Assembly: GCA_021613535.1 (NCBI GenBank)
Contig: CP075494.1
Location: 1,798,001 to 1,862,000, forward strand
Length of the DNA stretch: 64,000 nucleotides
Source of the DNA: Adineta vaga
Lineage: Eukaryota > Rotifera
Direction: 5' to 3'
Part shown: piece after piece, positions 24,091 through 34,676 of the stretch
Position numbering within the stretch: position 1 is the first letter of the stretch
Layout: the number at the start of each line of letters is the position of its first letter
The notes under the pieces: generated by a model
Database searches by the model: none
What the model was told of the DNA's origin: nothing
The model's input: the letters and a program-made list of their open reading frames with translations, nothing else
Position numbers and translations under genes: made by a program

Positions 24091-24283
24091 TAGGCATGCA
24101 CCGAATTCGAACTATAGTTCGGAGTTCGGGGTTTGGGTTCGATCTCAAGGTCGGGTTCGGGTTCGGTCCTTTTTAAACATGATTATTTATTTCTGAGGCG
24201 CTGATCGCACTTCCTTTTATCAACATCTACAAAATGACTGTATTTTAGATCGAACCCAAACGTTCAGGCTCGGTGCGTGCCTA
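24091..24283. mobile_element. Short non-autonomous TIR element (MITE)
   Basis: TAGGCATGCACCGA at the left is matched inverted by TCGGTGCGTGCCTA at the right. Inside, GTTTGGGTTCGATCT (about 24141-24155) is an exact inverted match to AGATCGAACCCAAAC (about 24247-24261). The interior is rich in GGTTCGGG units. No coding capacity; target duplication not clear. Confidence 0.65.
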
Positions 24284-25602
24284 AAAACATCTAAAACTAT
24301 ATTGTCCATCTGATAGAAACGATGGCGACTCCAATTTTTACAACTTTACATAGGAAACAACGACACAGCAACTACAGTCTTGACAGATCAAGGACAAAGG
24401 CTCAGTTTTTTTCTTGTTTTTGGAAAAAAGTGACAGTAAAAGATGCAGCTCAGTCATTCACCTTATACCTCTCGTAACAATATGATAAAGAAATCATCTG
24501 TTTCGAATAGAGCTTCTCTCGTATGTGTTCTCGTACGAAAATGACTATGGTAAAAACATTCTGATTTTTTTTCACTCGAAAACTACAATGAAAAGTATGA
24601 CTACAACTTGATTGGTTGCGCAGTTTATTTCTTGTCTACTCAACTCCAAAAACGAAACGCAGAATAATCCACTCTGTTTCTTTTTCGTTACCACCACAGT
24701 TCAGCTCGTTTTCTGTAAACAGAAAAAAAGAAATAAATTTACATGACAACCTACACTGTTCAATCAATCGGAATTCAATAAGAGTTTTACTTACTATGGT
24801 GAAGATAAAAAGTGATATTGCGCACGTTCATACCTCTTGGTCAATCAAATCGATTTGAAATCTTTGAAACATGATGAGGTTGATTCAGTTCCAGATAAGT
24901 GAAGGAGGTTCTCCTCTATTGAAAACTGATATTCTAACGCCTGATTTCTGACAACTGTTGAATTATTCATTGCTGTCGATTGACTTTGCTTTTTATACCC
25001 ATAAAAATGTAATACTCTACTGAAAGTAAAATAATTTTGACATCTCTCACTAATAAATCAGGATGTGTCATTGCTACCTACGATTTCAATAATTCCCACT
25101 ACGTAAAAAAAATCTAAGAATGAAAGCAGGTAACAACTTGCAAGTGATGAAAAAATCGCCCACTCTGTTATTCATGACCCACAGTAAATAATATCGAAAA
25201 GAAAAAAACATAAAAATAAAATCTGGTGCATTTTTTTGTCCTTTTTTGTCCTTATCAGTATCTACTCCTTTTTTTATTTTTTCTTTCTCTTACTTTTCAT
25301 TCCTTTCAATCGTTTTTGTTACACAAGAAATATACCGCCGCTGCCGCCGCCACCGTCGTCGTCGCAGTCGCGTTAAAAAGACTGTAATTTAAAACGTGTA
25401 AAGAAGAAAAAAAAACATTATTCTTTCTCTTTCTATATTGGTTCCATTTTTCTTTTCAAATTTACTGCAGCTCGTGTTGCTCTCTCAAGACAATATCATA
25501 CTAAAATCTATTTAATTCAATATTGAACTTAAAAACAAAGAACAAGTGTCTCATTTTCAAACTCAAAATGAGACATGTACAGAATTAGTGTAACTTTTCC
25601 AC

Positions 25603-25643
25603 GTTTGAGGGTGAGGGATGTGAGAGTGTGGGTGATGGTGAGT
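25603..25643. repeat. Telomere-like single arm
   Basis: TTTGAGGGTGAGGGATGTGAG followed by GTGTGGGTGATGGTGAG. Looks like a left arm of the hairpin family without its right arm. Confidence 0.55.
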
Positions 25644-25779
25644 TTGTACATAGGATTAAAAAGAAACTTTAATCAGAAATCTTTCAATTTGCCCACGATA
25701 CAATCTAATCGAATCCAATTGAGGTATCCACGGCGATATACTTAGATAAGTACGAAAAACTTATCCAAAAAGATCATGA

Positions 25780-25850
25780 AATCAAAGCAGGACTCGAACC
25801 CACATCTTCCGATAACCGGTCGGCTATTTTACCAATTAAACTATTTGATT
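25780..25850 (-). tRNA. tRNA-like gene with atypical anticodon loop
   Basis: The minus strand folds into a full cloverleaf. The acceptor is AATCAAA/TTTGATT (7/7 pairs). The D arm GTTT-AATTGGTA-AAAT contains a good A box. The T arm is GTGGG-TTCGAGT-CCTGC, with B box GGTTCGAGTCC. The anticodon stem GCCGA/TCGGA has one mismatch, and its loop reads CCGGTTA, giving GGT (Thr) at positions 34-36 but C instead of the invariant U at position 33. A run of five T lies about 8 nt downstream (25767-25771), a normal Pol III terminator. The loop oddity suggests a tRNA pseudogene, a tRNA-derived SINE head, or a miscounted loop. Confidence 0.6.
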
Positions 25851-27203
25851 TTCTCTTCCGTTAATTAATAACAACATATCAAAACTTCAAAATGAATTTC
25901 GACATAGGAAGTTCAGGACAACAATGGTCAAATGATTAACTAATAAAGAATCTTTGTTGTTGCACGAGGACTTAAAGAAATTGGTGAAGTAGACGAAGCC
26001 ACTTCTGATATAGCAAAACAGAACTCTTGTTCACGATATATAAAAGATATCTAAAAAGATATCAAAATACATCAGAACAGTGGAGTTACTATATCTTTCA
26101 TTTCGTGACCACAAAATTAAGATCTAGAGGGTGATGGGTGAGACTAGCTGCCATTATCTAGATTTTACTTCTGCTAAGAAGATCATCAGATCTCTTATTA
26201 AGTTTTAATGATGAATGAAGAATATTATTATATGCAACTAAAAACAAATCAAGATTATTTTGAAGATTTCGAAAAGATTACCTGTATTAGCAAATAAGGG
26301 TGTTGGAATTGCTTTCGATCGTTGAAGTGGAAATGGATTATAGAATATATAATCTGTTTTGTGAGTTTGAAGATGGAGTAAGTTGAAGATCTTATTCTGT
26401 TGCAGTTTGTCGGTTGTCACATATTGGTTTGAAATAAGAAATTATTTGTTGATAAGTTGATGGTAAACTAAAAATACAGGTCTTATAGTTAAATAATTGT
26501 GTTCTGTATAATGTTGAGTTTTTGGTTAAATTTTTTGAAAGAAATATTATTTAAAGTAGGATAGAATGTTTGTCTAGATTTTTACAAGCAGTTGGTATAG
26601 TTGAAATAAATTTAATTAATAGAAGGATTTTATGGCATTTTGAATAATTGTATAGTTTGCTAAATACAAAGTTCAACTTGATTTTGTTTGATATTTGGTA
26701 AGAAATAATTATAGAGGTTTATTATCATATAATTTAATATTGATAAAATAATAATTGTTGTTGAAATTGTGTGTTGTAATTATGATGTAAGTGTACAATT
26801 TGGAAATAAGTCTAGTTTAATATGAAGATTAAGAATACATATGACTTCAAGCTAAAAAGAAATATTCTTTTTTGGTAGCAAAGCTTTATTGTATTAAACA
26901 ACACTATAGCATAGATAGAAATCAACGGATAGTGTTGTAATCATACATAAGCTGGAAGAGAGAAAAGAAAGGACACGTGAAGTATGTCTTTTGTCCGTAG
27001 AGAGAAGAAAAATAAGAATGATAAAAGTCATATGTAATAATAGTGAATGTACATGAAGCGACGCATGTAAAGTCTTAGTTGTGTGGTGAGAAGAAGAGAA
27101 AGAAAAAGAAAAAGAAAAGAAAGTGGTCCTATATGGATAGAATGGAGAGGAAAAGAAAAAGAAGCTGGATTATATGTGACATGTTTAAATCAGCAAATAA
27201 ACT
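25851..27203. other. AT-rich stretch, possibly LINE 3' region
   Basis: No gene recognised. The part nearest 27200 is purine-rich (many GAAAAGAAA runs) and may belong to the 3' UTR of the minus-strand LINE. Confidence 0.4.
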
Positions 27204-27206
27204 GAC

Positions 27207-27425
27207 TCGATATCATATTACATAAGAACGAGCAAAAGATTTGGCTGGATGACTTGAATCATTAAATACGTTCACTCGATATCATATTATATATAAGAAC
27301 GAGCAAAGACGTTGACTCGATATCGTATTGTATACAAGAATGCGATCAATATATAACTGGATAGAACGAAAGAACGATACAGCAGATAAATTGAATCGAT
27401 TTCTTATTTTGTATAAGAACGGGTT
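27207..27425. repeat. Degenerate tandem repeats in the LINE 3' region
   Basis: Four copies of a unit like TCGATATCATATTATATAAG followed by AACGAGCAAA start near 27207, 27275, 27317 and 27395. Spacing is irregular (68, 42, 78 bp). They may be part of the LINE 3' UTR. Confidence 0.55.
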
Positions 27426-27550
27426 AAACGAAGTAACTGAATAGCTTATATGTGCTTCGATATATCGATTTTTGTACAGATTCGACTGACACAAGAATAG
27501 TCTATTCTCTCGATGTTACTATTATATGTAATGGTTGGTGATTTCTTTTT

Positions 27551-30229
27551 TTAAATTTTGTCTAAGATGCATTGTAGATGATTCTTCAGTGTAATGTCGT
27601 TGTTTGTTGTTGCCTTTTGAAGTGTATGTTTAAGTAGTCCTATTGCATAATCTTTGATTTTTGGAATGTTGCTGATCTTGTGGATATATTTGACAGATGT
27701 ATATATGGGTAGTCCGAGTGCAGCTCTAATTGCTTTATTCTGCATGATTTGTAAACGGTCCCATACTTTTTGATCAGCAGTAAGGAGAATAGGATGTCCA
27801 TAGATGATAACTGTGCGTACAATTGATTTGAAAATATTTATCATCGTCTTGTTGTTGGGTTCATATGCTGTTCTCGAAATATATCGAAGTAGAACGATCC
27901 GAGGAGCAATCTTGCTTTCAATATGTTCGAGATGTGCTCGCCATTTTAATCTTTTGTCTATAATTACACCCAAGTAACGTGTGGAATCCAGTGGTTTGAT
28001 GATGGTGTCTTCAACTTTAACTTTCACTGAATTCTTGTAGTGTTTTCTTGGATGTATGCTGAAGTGTATCAGCTCTGTCTTAGTTGGTTGAAGTTTTAAT
28101 TTCCATGACTTGCACCAACTTTCGAATGCATCTATGGATTGTTGTAATCTGGTGTTAAGATTTGTTAAGGTGTTGCCAGATGTCCATAATGCAGTGTCGT
28201 CGGCGAACAACCCATGTTCTGTATGAGTTGGTATTCCATTCATCGAATCTGCCGTATACATAATATAAAGTAATGGTGATAACGGAGATCCTTGTGGTGT
28301 ACCGCTCTTCAGATTAAACGGACGTGATAATATATTTTCGATTTCAATTGCAGCCGTTCTATTGCTTAAGAATGAGATCAGATAGTTGATGATGAAACAG
28401 GGAAGACGTAGATCATTAAGCTTGTATATCAAACCATCGTGCCATACCGAATCAAATGCTGCTTTGATGTCGAAAAGAATGACAGCTGAGTGACGTCGTC
28501 TAAGTTGTCCTGCAGCGTATCTTTCTAATCGCACGATGTTGTATATAGTGCTTTTACCTGGTCTAAATCCGGCTTGATGTTGTGGTAAGATGTTACGTCG
28601 TTCAAGTTCGAGCATTAAACGTTGTTTGATTATTTTCTCCAATAGTTTGCCTAAGCAACTAAGGAGACTAATCGGTCGATAACTAGACGGTTGTTGTTTG
28701 TCCTTCTTTGTCTTCAATAGAAGAATAATATTAGCCTTTTTCCACATTGCTGGAATATAACCTTGTTTCAAAATTGCATTGAACAGATTTGTTAGATGCT
28801 GTACAAGTAACTTTGAATTATTTTTTAAACACCTGTTATGGATGTTTTCCGGACCTGTGGAGCTATTTCGAAGTTGTCTTATATGATAGTTGACTTCTTC
28901 TACTTTAGTTAACTTCCACCTAGATGTGTTTGTTGAGGTTATATTACCATTCTTGACTTTGTTTGCTTGACTTGTTACTTGATCATGAAATGGCAATGTA
29001 TCAGCAGTAACAGAGTAGACTTCATTTTCGAAGTAATCTGCAAATAAGTCTGCTTTCTCCTTTTCTTACGTTGCTGTCGTGTAATTGTATTTCATGATGC
29101 TAGTAAAGGTTTGCTTGATCTGTTTGTTGTGGAACTTGCGAACCGTTAACCAAACTTTTCCAGAATACATGTTCTTATGACATAGAGAAGACATTAACTT
29201 GTTGAAGTTGTTTCTCCTGTCGTTACGTAGTGAATTTGTAAGTAAGACTTTGGAGTTGTAGTATAGATGTTTATCTATGTTGTTTCCAGTCTTCTTCCAT
29301 TTTCGATATGCTTGATGTTTTTGTTTTATCAGGCTTATCGATACTTCACTTGGTGTATACGTTCGGATCATCTACTTTGTTTGTGGAACGGCTTCTTTTG
29401 TTGCTTTTAGTATACTAGTGGTAATGAATGTAGTATATTCTTCTATGTCTGCTGCTGAATCTTAATGATGATCATTTTTCCACAGCATCAGTTGTTGATC
29501 TAACTTGCATCTAAATTTTGACCATTTTGCTGCTTTGAAATTAAATGAAATTCTTGACGAAACCGGTTTGGGTTCAGCTCCGCAAGGAATATCAAATGTT
29601 AATGGTTTATGGCCATTTAATGCACCGATTGTTGGATGAGTCTCAACGTTTGATATGAATGAAAGAAGTGGTTGACTTGTTAAAACCCAATCTAGTTTAA
29701 CTTCATAATCATTCTTTTCGAAAGTTGGACTATCATCGTCGACACAATCAATAAGACCATCTTTAAATAATTCTTGCAGCTGTCTTCCTCTAGCATTAGC
29801 TTGTTGTGATCCCATATTATATAATGTTGCATTAAGATCACCCATGATAATGCAGTTGTTGTTGACGTTATAAAGTTCGTGGAATAAGTTGATATCGATC
29901 TTTGCTTTTGGTGGTACGTAAATGGAGGATATTAGTATTGATTTGAATGATTTAGTTCGAATCTCTACTGCTATCGCTTCATTCTTGCAGGTTGTTTTGT
30001 TTAGTACTTCTTGACACTTGATATGTTGTTTCACTGCTATTAATACTCCGCCCCCAGCTTGTCCTATTCGATCATTTCTGAAGATGTTATAACCAAAAAG
30101 AGTGAATGGTCTTTCGCTCTTTAGATTAGTTTCATTAACAGAGATAATATCGTATTTGGAGAATCTGGCTAGGAGTTCATCTTTGTGTTTCGTAATTGAG
30201 TTAATGTTGATATGGCATAAACTAAGCAT
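27551..30229 (-). pseudogene. LINE ORF2: APE endonuclease and reverse transcriptase, three in-frame stops
   Basis: Reading one frame from the ATG at 30229, the first 255 codons are an AP-type endonuclease: LCHININSITKHKDELLARF at the start, SVNETNL with the catalytic Glu, GGGVLIAV, then MGDLNA with the catalytic Asp/Asn. The RT follows: YRPISLLSCLGKLLEKIIKQ, AGFRPGKST, FDIKAAFDSVWHDGL, GTPQGSPLSPLLY, LFADDTALW (the F/YxDD active site) and TRYLGVIID. The frame is never shifted, but stop codons interrupt it at 29462-29464 (TAA), just before 29371 (TAG) and at about 29066 (TAA). The element copy is therefore dead by nonsense only, or the stops are read through. The C-terminus at 27551 appears natural. 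Family placement as jockey-like rests on the domain order and the ORF1 type. Confidence 0.8.
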
Positions 30230-31634
30230 CGTTGTTGCTTGTTTTAAGTGTTTTGCTGTTGTTTATGGATGCATCAGGAGAGTTGTTGGAAGAAAGGACT
30301 CTCCTGTTTGTAGTGGATCCTTCTTTTTTATTTTGTGCGTCTTTTGATGTAGTAGAAGTTGATGGCATAGTAGGTTTATTTGAAGTGACATTCGCTGTTG
30401 TAGACGATTTGTCAGCTTCACTCTGTTGTTTTTTTGGTTTTGGTTTGATGATCTTAACTGCTTGACTTTGTTCGTTGGAATCAGAGTCTGAATCAGTTAA
30501 TATATATTTTTCTTCATTATTACGATCGATGAGTCCGAATGATTTTTCGATCTTCTTGATCTTCTGATGTAGTGCTTTGAATAGTCGATTGGTAGTTTTT
30601 TCGATGATGGTTTCCATTTTGCTGGTAAGAGCATTAATGATATGGTCGAATAAATTGTCCCTTAATAGTTGTTTTTGTGTTTGGTTGAATTGTGATAGAG
30701 GTGGGAAGTCCTGTGTGTTGTAGATTGATGGTGCTTGTGTTACTTGTTTGCTTGTTGTTGCATATTGGTTAACCATGTTTTGTATCTTCTTTTCTTGTTC
30801 TCTATAATGTGAACATTCTTTGGAAGTAGCAATATGATTACCTTTACAGTTGTAGCACTTGACTGCATCATCTGTAACATTACATTTGTCGTTGCTATGA
30901 TTTTCACCACATCGACTACATACTTGTTGTTTGGTTTTGCAGTACTTAGCTACATGGTTGTATTTTAAGCAAATGTAACATTGCACCGGTTTGGACTTTT
31001 GTGTTGCTGTTTCAGCTGTGAAGTGCATGCAATCCACTTGTAAACCAGTTTGCACAAAGATATTTCGATTTGTTGCATCGCTAAATGATATCTTGACTGT
31101 TCGTGCTGGAGTCTTACCATCTTTGCTTGTTAATCGAATAACTTCTGTTACTTCAAGACCAACGTTCTTTAGTGCTTCAGTTATTCGATCGTTTGGTAAT
31201 TCTAGATCGACTCTTTTTACGAAGGCGATCTTTTCTGTGTCCTTGATTCTTTGTATAGATCTTGGAACGTATACCGTGGCTGATGGTTGACCGTTTGACG
31301 ATAATATTGATGAAAAGTCGTTTAATATATTGTTGAACGATTTAACATCACTTGCATATAATGTGAATAATCCATTTCGTCCAAGTTGGATGTCATGGAT
31401 ATTGACTTCAACAAGATGTTGCTTCAGTATATCATTTAGCTGCAACTTGTTTAAGTTAACACCCTCTAGAATAAGAGGGGCGATACTAAATGTTGGTTGG
31501 CTTGATTTTAAAGCATATGGTCCTGCTTTGCCGTCTTGTGTTGTTCGTTGTGTGGTGATAGTTCTTTGTTGGTTGTCGACGCTATGATAGGGTCTATTCT
31601 GGCCAGCGCCACCCCTTCCTCCTCTAGGAGGCAT
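30222..31634 (-). CDS. LINE ORF1: gag-like nucleic-acid-binding protein
   Basis: Intact 470-residue protein on the minus strand. The N-terminus is Gly/Arg-rich (MPPRGGRGGAG). A central region (about residues 60-215) looks like the RRM-like fold that precedes zinc knuckles in jockey ORF1 proteins. Three zinc knuckles follow at about 218-275: CYICLKYNHVAKYC (C-x2-C-x4-H-x4-C), CSRCGENHSNDKC and CYNCKGNHIATSKEC. The C-terminal third is a polar, Gln/Lys/Ser-rich tail with a possible coiled coil (about 330-370). Such proteins bind element RNA to form the RNP used in target-primed reverse transcription. The start at 31634 is the first ATG; the stop TAG lies inside the ORF2 start region. ORF1 remaining intact while ORF2 has stops suggests a fairly recent insertion. 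Confidence 0.8.
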   Translation of the reverse strand: MPPRGGRGGAGQNRPYHSVDNQQRTITTQRTTQDGKAGPYALKSSQPTFSIAPLILEGVNLNKLQLNDILKQHLVEVNIHDIQLGRNGLFTLYASDVKSFNNILNDFSSILSSNGQPSATVYVPRSIQRIKDTEKIAFVKRVDLELPNDRITEALKNVGLEVTEVIRLTSKDGKTPARTVKISFSDATNRNIFVQTGLQVDCMHFTAETATQKSKPVQCYICLKYNHVAKYCKTKQQVCSRCGENHSNDKCNVTDDAVKCYNCKGNHIATSKECSHYREQEKKIQNMVNQYATTSKQVTQAPSIYNTQDFPPLSQFNQTQKQLLRDNLFDHIINALTSKMETIIEKTTNRLFKALHQKIKKIEKSFGLIDRNNEEKYILTDSDSDSNEQSQAVKIIKPKPKKQQSEADKSSTTANVTSNKPTMPSTSTTSKDAQNKKEGSTTNRRVLSSNNSPDASINNSKTLKTSNNDA

Positions 31635-31859
31635 TTAAATCATTACCAGTTTTTGATACCTTTATGTAAATTGTTTTTGCTTTCTTGTTTTGGTTGGTGA
31701 TGTACAGAGGATCAAGATGAAATACCAGTTTTTCAAGTCCTAGGACTTTTTAGCTGGTCGAAAGAAAAAAGTAGAAAGACGAGAGATACGATATATATGT
31801 TTATTTCACTTGGACGAATGCGACTGATCGCGATCAAGTCAACTAGACGAATGTATAAA

Positions 31860-33225
31860 TCATCTTGATCTATCATTTATGTATACACAATTAATGAAAG
31901 AAATTTGATTTGATTTTTCATATGATAGAACTACAAAATATTCAAGTATTCAAACATGGCGTCAAATATGTCATGGTGATAAAATTCAATTAAAGAAAAT
32001 TGATGAATTTCAAGAAACTTATACACAAAACTTAGCTATTTGGTGGTATTCAAAAGATAGTTGTATTTATCGAACATTGAATCGTTCACTACGCACAGGA
32101 AATACTGAACTCATTATTCAAATGGGTTTTCTTATCAATGATATTCATCGACAACTTGAACAAGAATATATTTTACAATCATCAAATATTGTTTATCGTG
32201 GTCAAAATATGACGAAAATTGATTTTGATAAAGTATGTCAAAGTGAAGGTGATCTTTTCTCATTTAACAATTTTCTATCGACTTCTACCGATAAACAAAT
32301 AGCAATATGTTTTTCTTCATCTGAATCAACCGATCCTAATTTTGAAGCAATTGTATACGAAATCACAATTAATTCAATGCATACAACAATTCAATTTGCA
32401 GACGAAAATGAAATTCTATTTTCTATGCATAGTGTATTTCGAATTGGTAAAATTAACAGAATAGATAATAAATATTGGCAAGTACAATTAACATTAACTT
32501 CAGATAATGATGAACAACTTACTATACTTAGTAAAAGTATACAAAATAAAATTTCAGGACAAACTGGATTCTATAGACTCGGTAATTCAGTGTTTGAAAT
32601 GGGAAAATATGATAAAGCTGAAGAAGAATATCAATTCATTTTGAAATCGTGTTCTATTGAAGATCATTATCAAATCAGTAAGTTATATCTTTCTTTAGCT
32701 TTAATTGCAAATGAAAAAGAAAATTTCAAGAAAGCATTGTCTTTCTATGAAAAATGTCTGCTTGCAATTTAAGAAACAAGCATTAGATATTCGGACAAAT
32801 CATCTTCTTTTGAAGATCCTGTTGAAGCTACAATATTCAATGAACTGGGAGCGATTTATTCAGATAAAGGAGATTATCATAATGCTATCGAAACATTTCA
32901 AAAGGCATTGAATATTAGAGAAAAATGTCTTCCATCAAATCATCCAGATTTGGCTACAAGTTATCGTAATTTTGGTTGGATACATGAAAAAATGGGAGAA
33001 TATTCGAAAGCAGTGTCAAACTTTTTTAAAGCATTGCATATCGAATATAAATCTCTTTTACCTGATCATCCTCATTTAGGTGTTATTAATGGAAATATTG
33101 CAAAATTAAACAATAATATGGGTAATTATTCACTTGCACTTTTCTATTGTGCAAAAGCACTTGAAATCCTCAAAAAGTCTGTTTCATCCGATCATTCATA
33201 TATAAGTGTAACTTACAGATATACA
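31860..33225 (+). pseudogene. ADP-ribosyltransferase-TPR protein, 5'- and 3'-truncated
   Basis: The plus-strand frame from about 31860 reads HLDLSFMYTQLMKE (then a TGA), TWRQICHGDK and IWWYSKDSCIYRTLNRSL. The arginine-type ADP-ribosyltransferase core follows: IVYRGQNM (catalytic Arg), FNNFLSTSTD (STS motif) and DENEILFSMHSVFRI (E-x-E motif), giving the full R-S-E triad. TPRs of kinesin-light-chain type come next: GKYDKAEEEYQFIL, AIYSDKGDYHNAIETFQKAL, GWIHEKMGEYSKAVSNFFKAL and GNYSLALFYCAKALEI. Two in-frame stops break it: TGA near 31901, and TAA at 32770-32772 between TPRs 2 and 3. The 5' part abuts the LINE and is missing. The 3' part stops at a repeat starting near 33226. The enzyme class transfers ADP-ribose from NAD to arginine. 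Confidence 0.8.
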
Positions 33226-34676
33226 CTGGGATCGGATTCGACCTATATTTCCTATAAATCCTATGTTTTTGAAAAATCCTATAATTTGTCCTATCTAGCG
33301 CTTATTTTACCTATTTTTCCTATATTACGTCAAGAAAGGAACGTAAAAGTGTAAAAACCAATCAGTTTTGTTATATTTGGCCCTTACCCATTAAAGAGTT
33401 CATATACAGGGCTATATAGAAGTCGTGTACCAAAGAGAAGCTTTGATATCTGTATGAAGAATGATTTAATTGTGTTGTTATTTCCACCGGTGATAGAGGA
33501 TCGCAAAGATAGAAAATATTGCATTGTCTTGAGGGGTATACAGAATCTTACAAAAATTAACCCTTTGCAGACGGAATTCCTACATATAGCATCGGGAGTA
33601 TTTCTCAAAATTTGATGATTATATATATACTTCAAATCAATTAAAAGTGCGAAGAAATACCGTGTCGACTGACTTTCTGTGTTAGTAAAATTCCTCATCA
33701 GATTTAAAAAGTACATGAACCTCTTTATATGAGAAGCGTTCCAAATTTTTACTGAAGGTCTCGAATATATCCTATGATTTTTTTCAAAACTTTATTTACG
33801 AATGTTTTCAGAACTATTGGGAAGATTTTTCGAGTGATTATCAAAGAAGTTTTCAGATCTAAGTGTGTTCAACAAAGAACGTAGTACTCTTTTCTACCTT
33901 AAAAGTATCTTATTTTTCAAATTTCACTTTAAAAAAACTAATAACAGCTTCCAACAAAAAACTCGCATTTTTAAAGTGAGTGGTCTTCGCATACGGTTGG
34001 CAACTTGAAATTTCAAAAGGAACTTTCTAAGATAGGAACTTATAATACGGAGGAGGAAGTTAACGAAGCGCTTGATCTTTTCAAAGAAATCGTTTTCGAA
34101 GAGTTAATTGTTTGCTTAGTTGTCTTTTTGCTTTTGTTCATAGTTTACTGATTAACTCAGGCATGAAGTCCAAATGAGAATGATTCTTTTCAACAAAACT
34201 TGACTGAACGGTGATGGGAGTGAAGGAACGCAAAGCCTAAATTAATCTGTAAAAATTATGTAAAGTAATGTCTTACTCATATTTTACAAACGGTTTCTAT
34301 GAAAAAGAATTAAGCAAGTCCTGATGCAATTGCTACCTGTATTTTACTCAAAGGAAACGTTAGTCAATCAGAGATAGCGTTTTAGAGTACATATTAGAAC
34401 TAATTGAACTCATTCATTAAAACGAAATCAATCTATCATTCTTGTAAAAGGAAGTTAGGTATGTTTGATGACGTCCAGCTACTTAGATTCATTCTATTCG
34501 TAAAAATTCTCGTCCACTAATGTCATAATTATTAAACTTTCAAGTAGAATCAATCTATTTAATAAATCCTATATTATTCTTATTTTCTATAAAAAATCCT
34601 ATGTTTTAGAAGAATTGAATCCTGTTTGAATTCCTATGTTTTTAAAAAATCGTAATCCGATGCCAGAACTTTCACT
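33226..34676. mobile_element. Unclassified insertion with repeated CCTATNTTT motifs at both ends
   Basis: The TPR frame stops at about 33225 and is followed by GGGATCGGATTCG and a series of TCCTATGTTTTT-like motifs (33250-33330). The segment ends with the same motif on the same strand (34565-34650), then AATCCGATGCCAGAACTTTC. The left GATCGGATT and right AATCCGATG are inverted to each other. The interior holds a short frame with PKRSFDICMK and LIVLLFPPVIEDRKDRKYCI (about 33430-33520) that I do not recognise. The boundaries are my reading of the sequence change. Confidence 0.4.

Larger units (their letters stand above)
22708..25779. other. Gene-poor spacer with small elements
   Basis: Holds a TIR element (24091-24283), a GCC/GTC trinucleotide run (about 25336-25371) and a single-armed telomere-like repeat (25603-25643). 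Frames at 23323-23553 and 24616-24858 show no family resemblance. Confidence 0.5.
27204..31850 (-). mobile_element. Jockey-like non-LTR retrotransposon (LINE)
   Basis: A two-ORF LINE on the minus strand: a gag-like ORF1 (31634-30222), an endonuclease-RT ORF2 (30229-27551) and a repeat-containing 3' region. The two ORFs overlap by 8 nt (ATGCTTAG), as is common for coupled LINE ORFs. The 5' boundary is placed near 31850, because the ART-TPR reading frame on the plus strand becomes readable just downstream. No poly-A tail or target duplication could be defined. Confidence 0.75.

Noticed and set aside
27640-27822. Small minus-strand frame within LINE ORF2
   Set aside because: Alternate-frame shadow of the RT C-terminus.
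30102-31587. Plus-strand frames across LINE ORF1
   Set aside because: Antisense shadows of a conserved coding region; compositional only.
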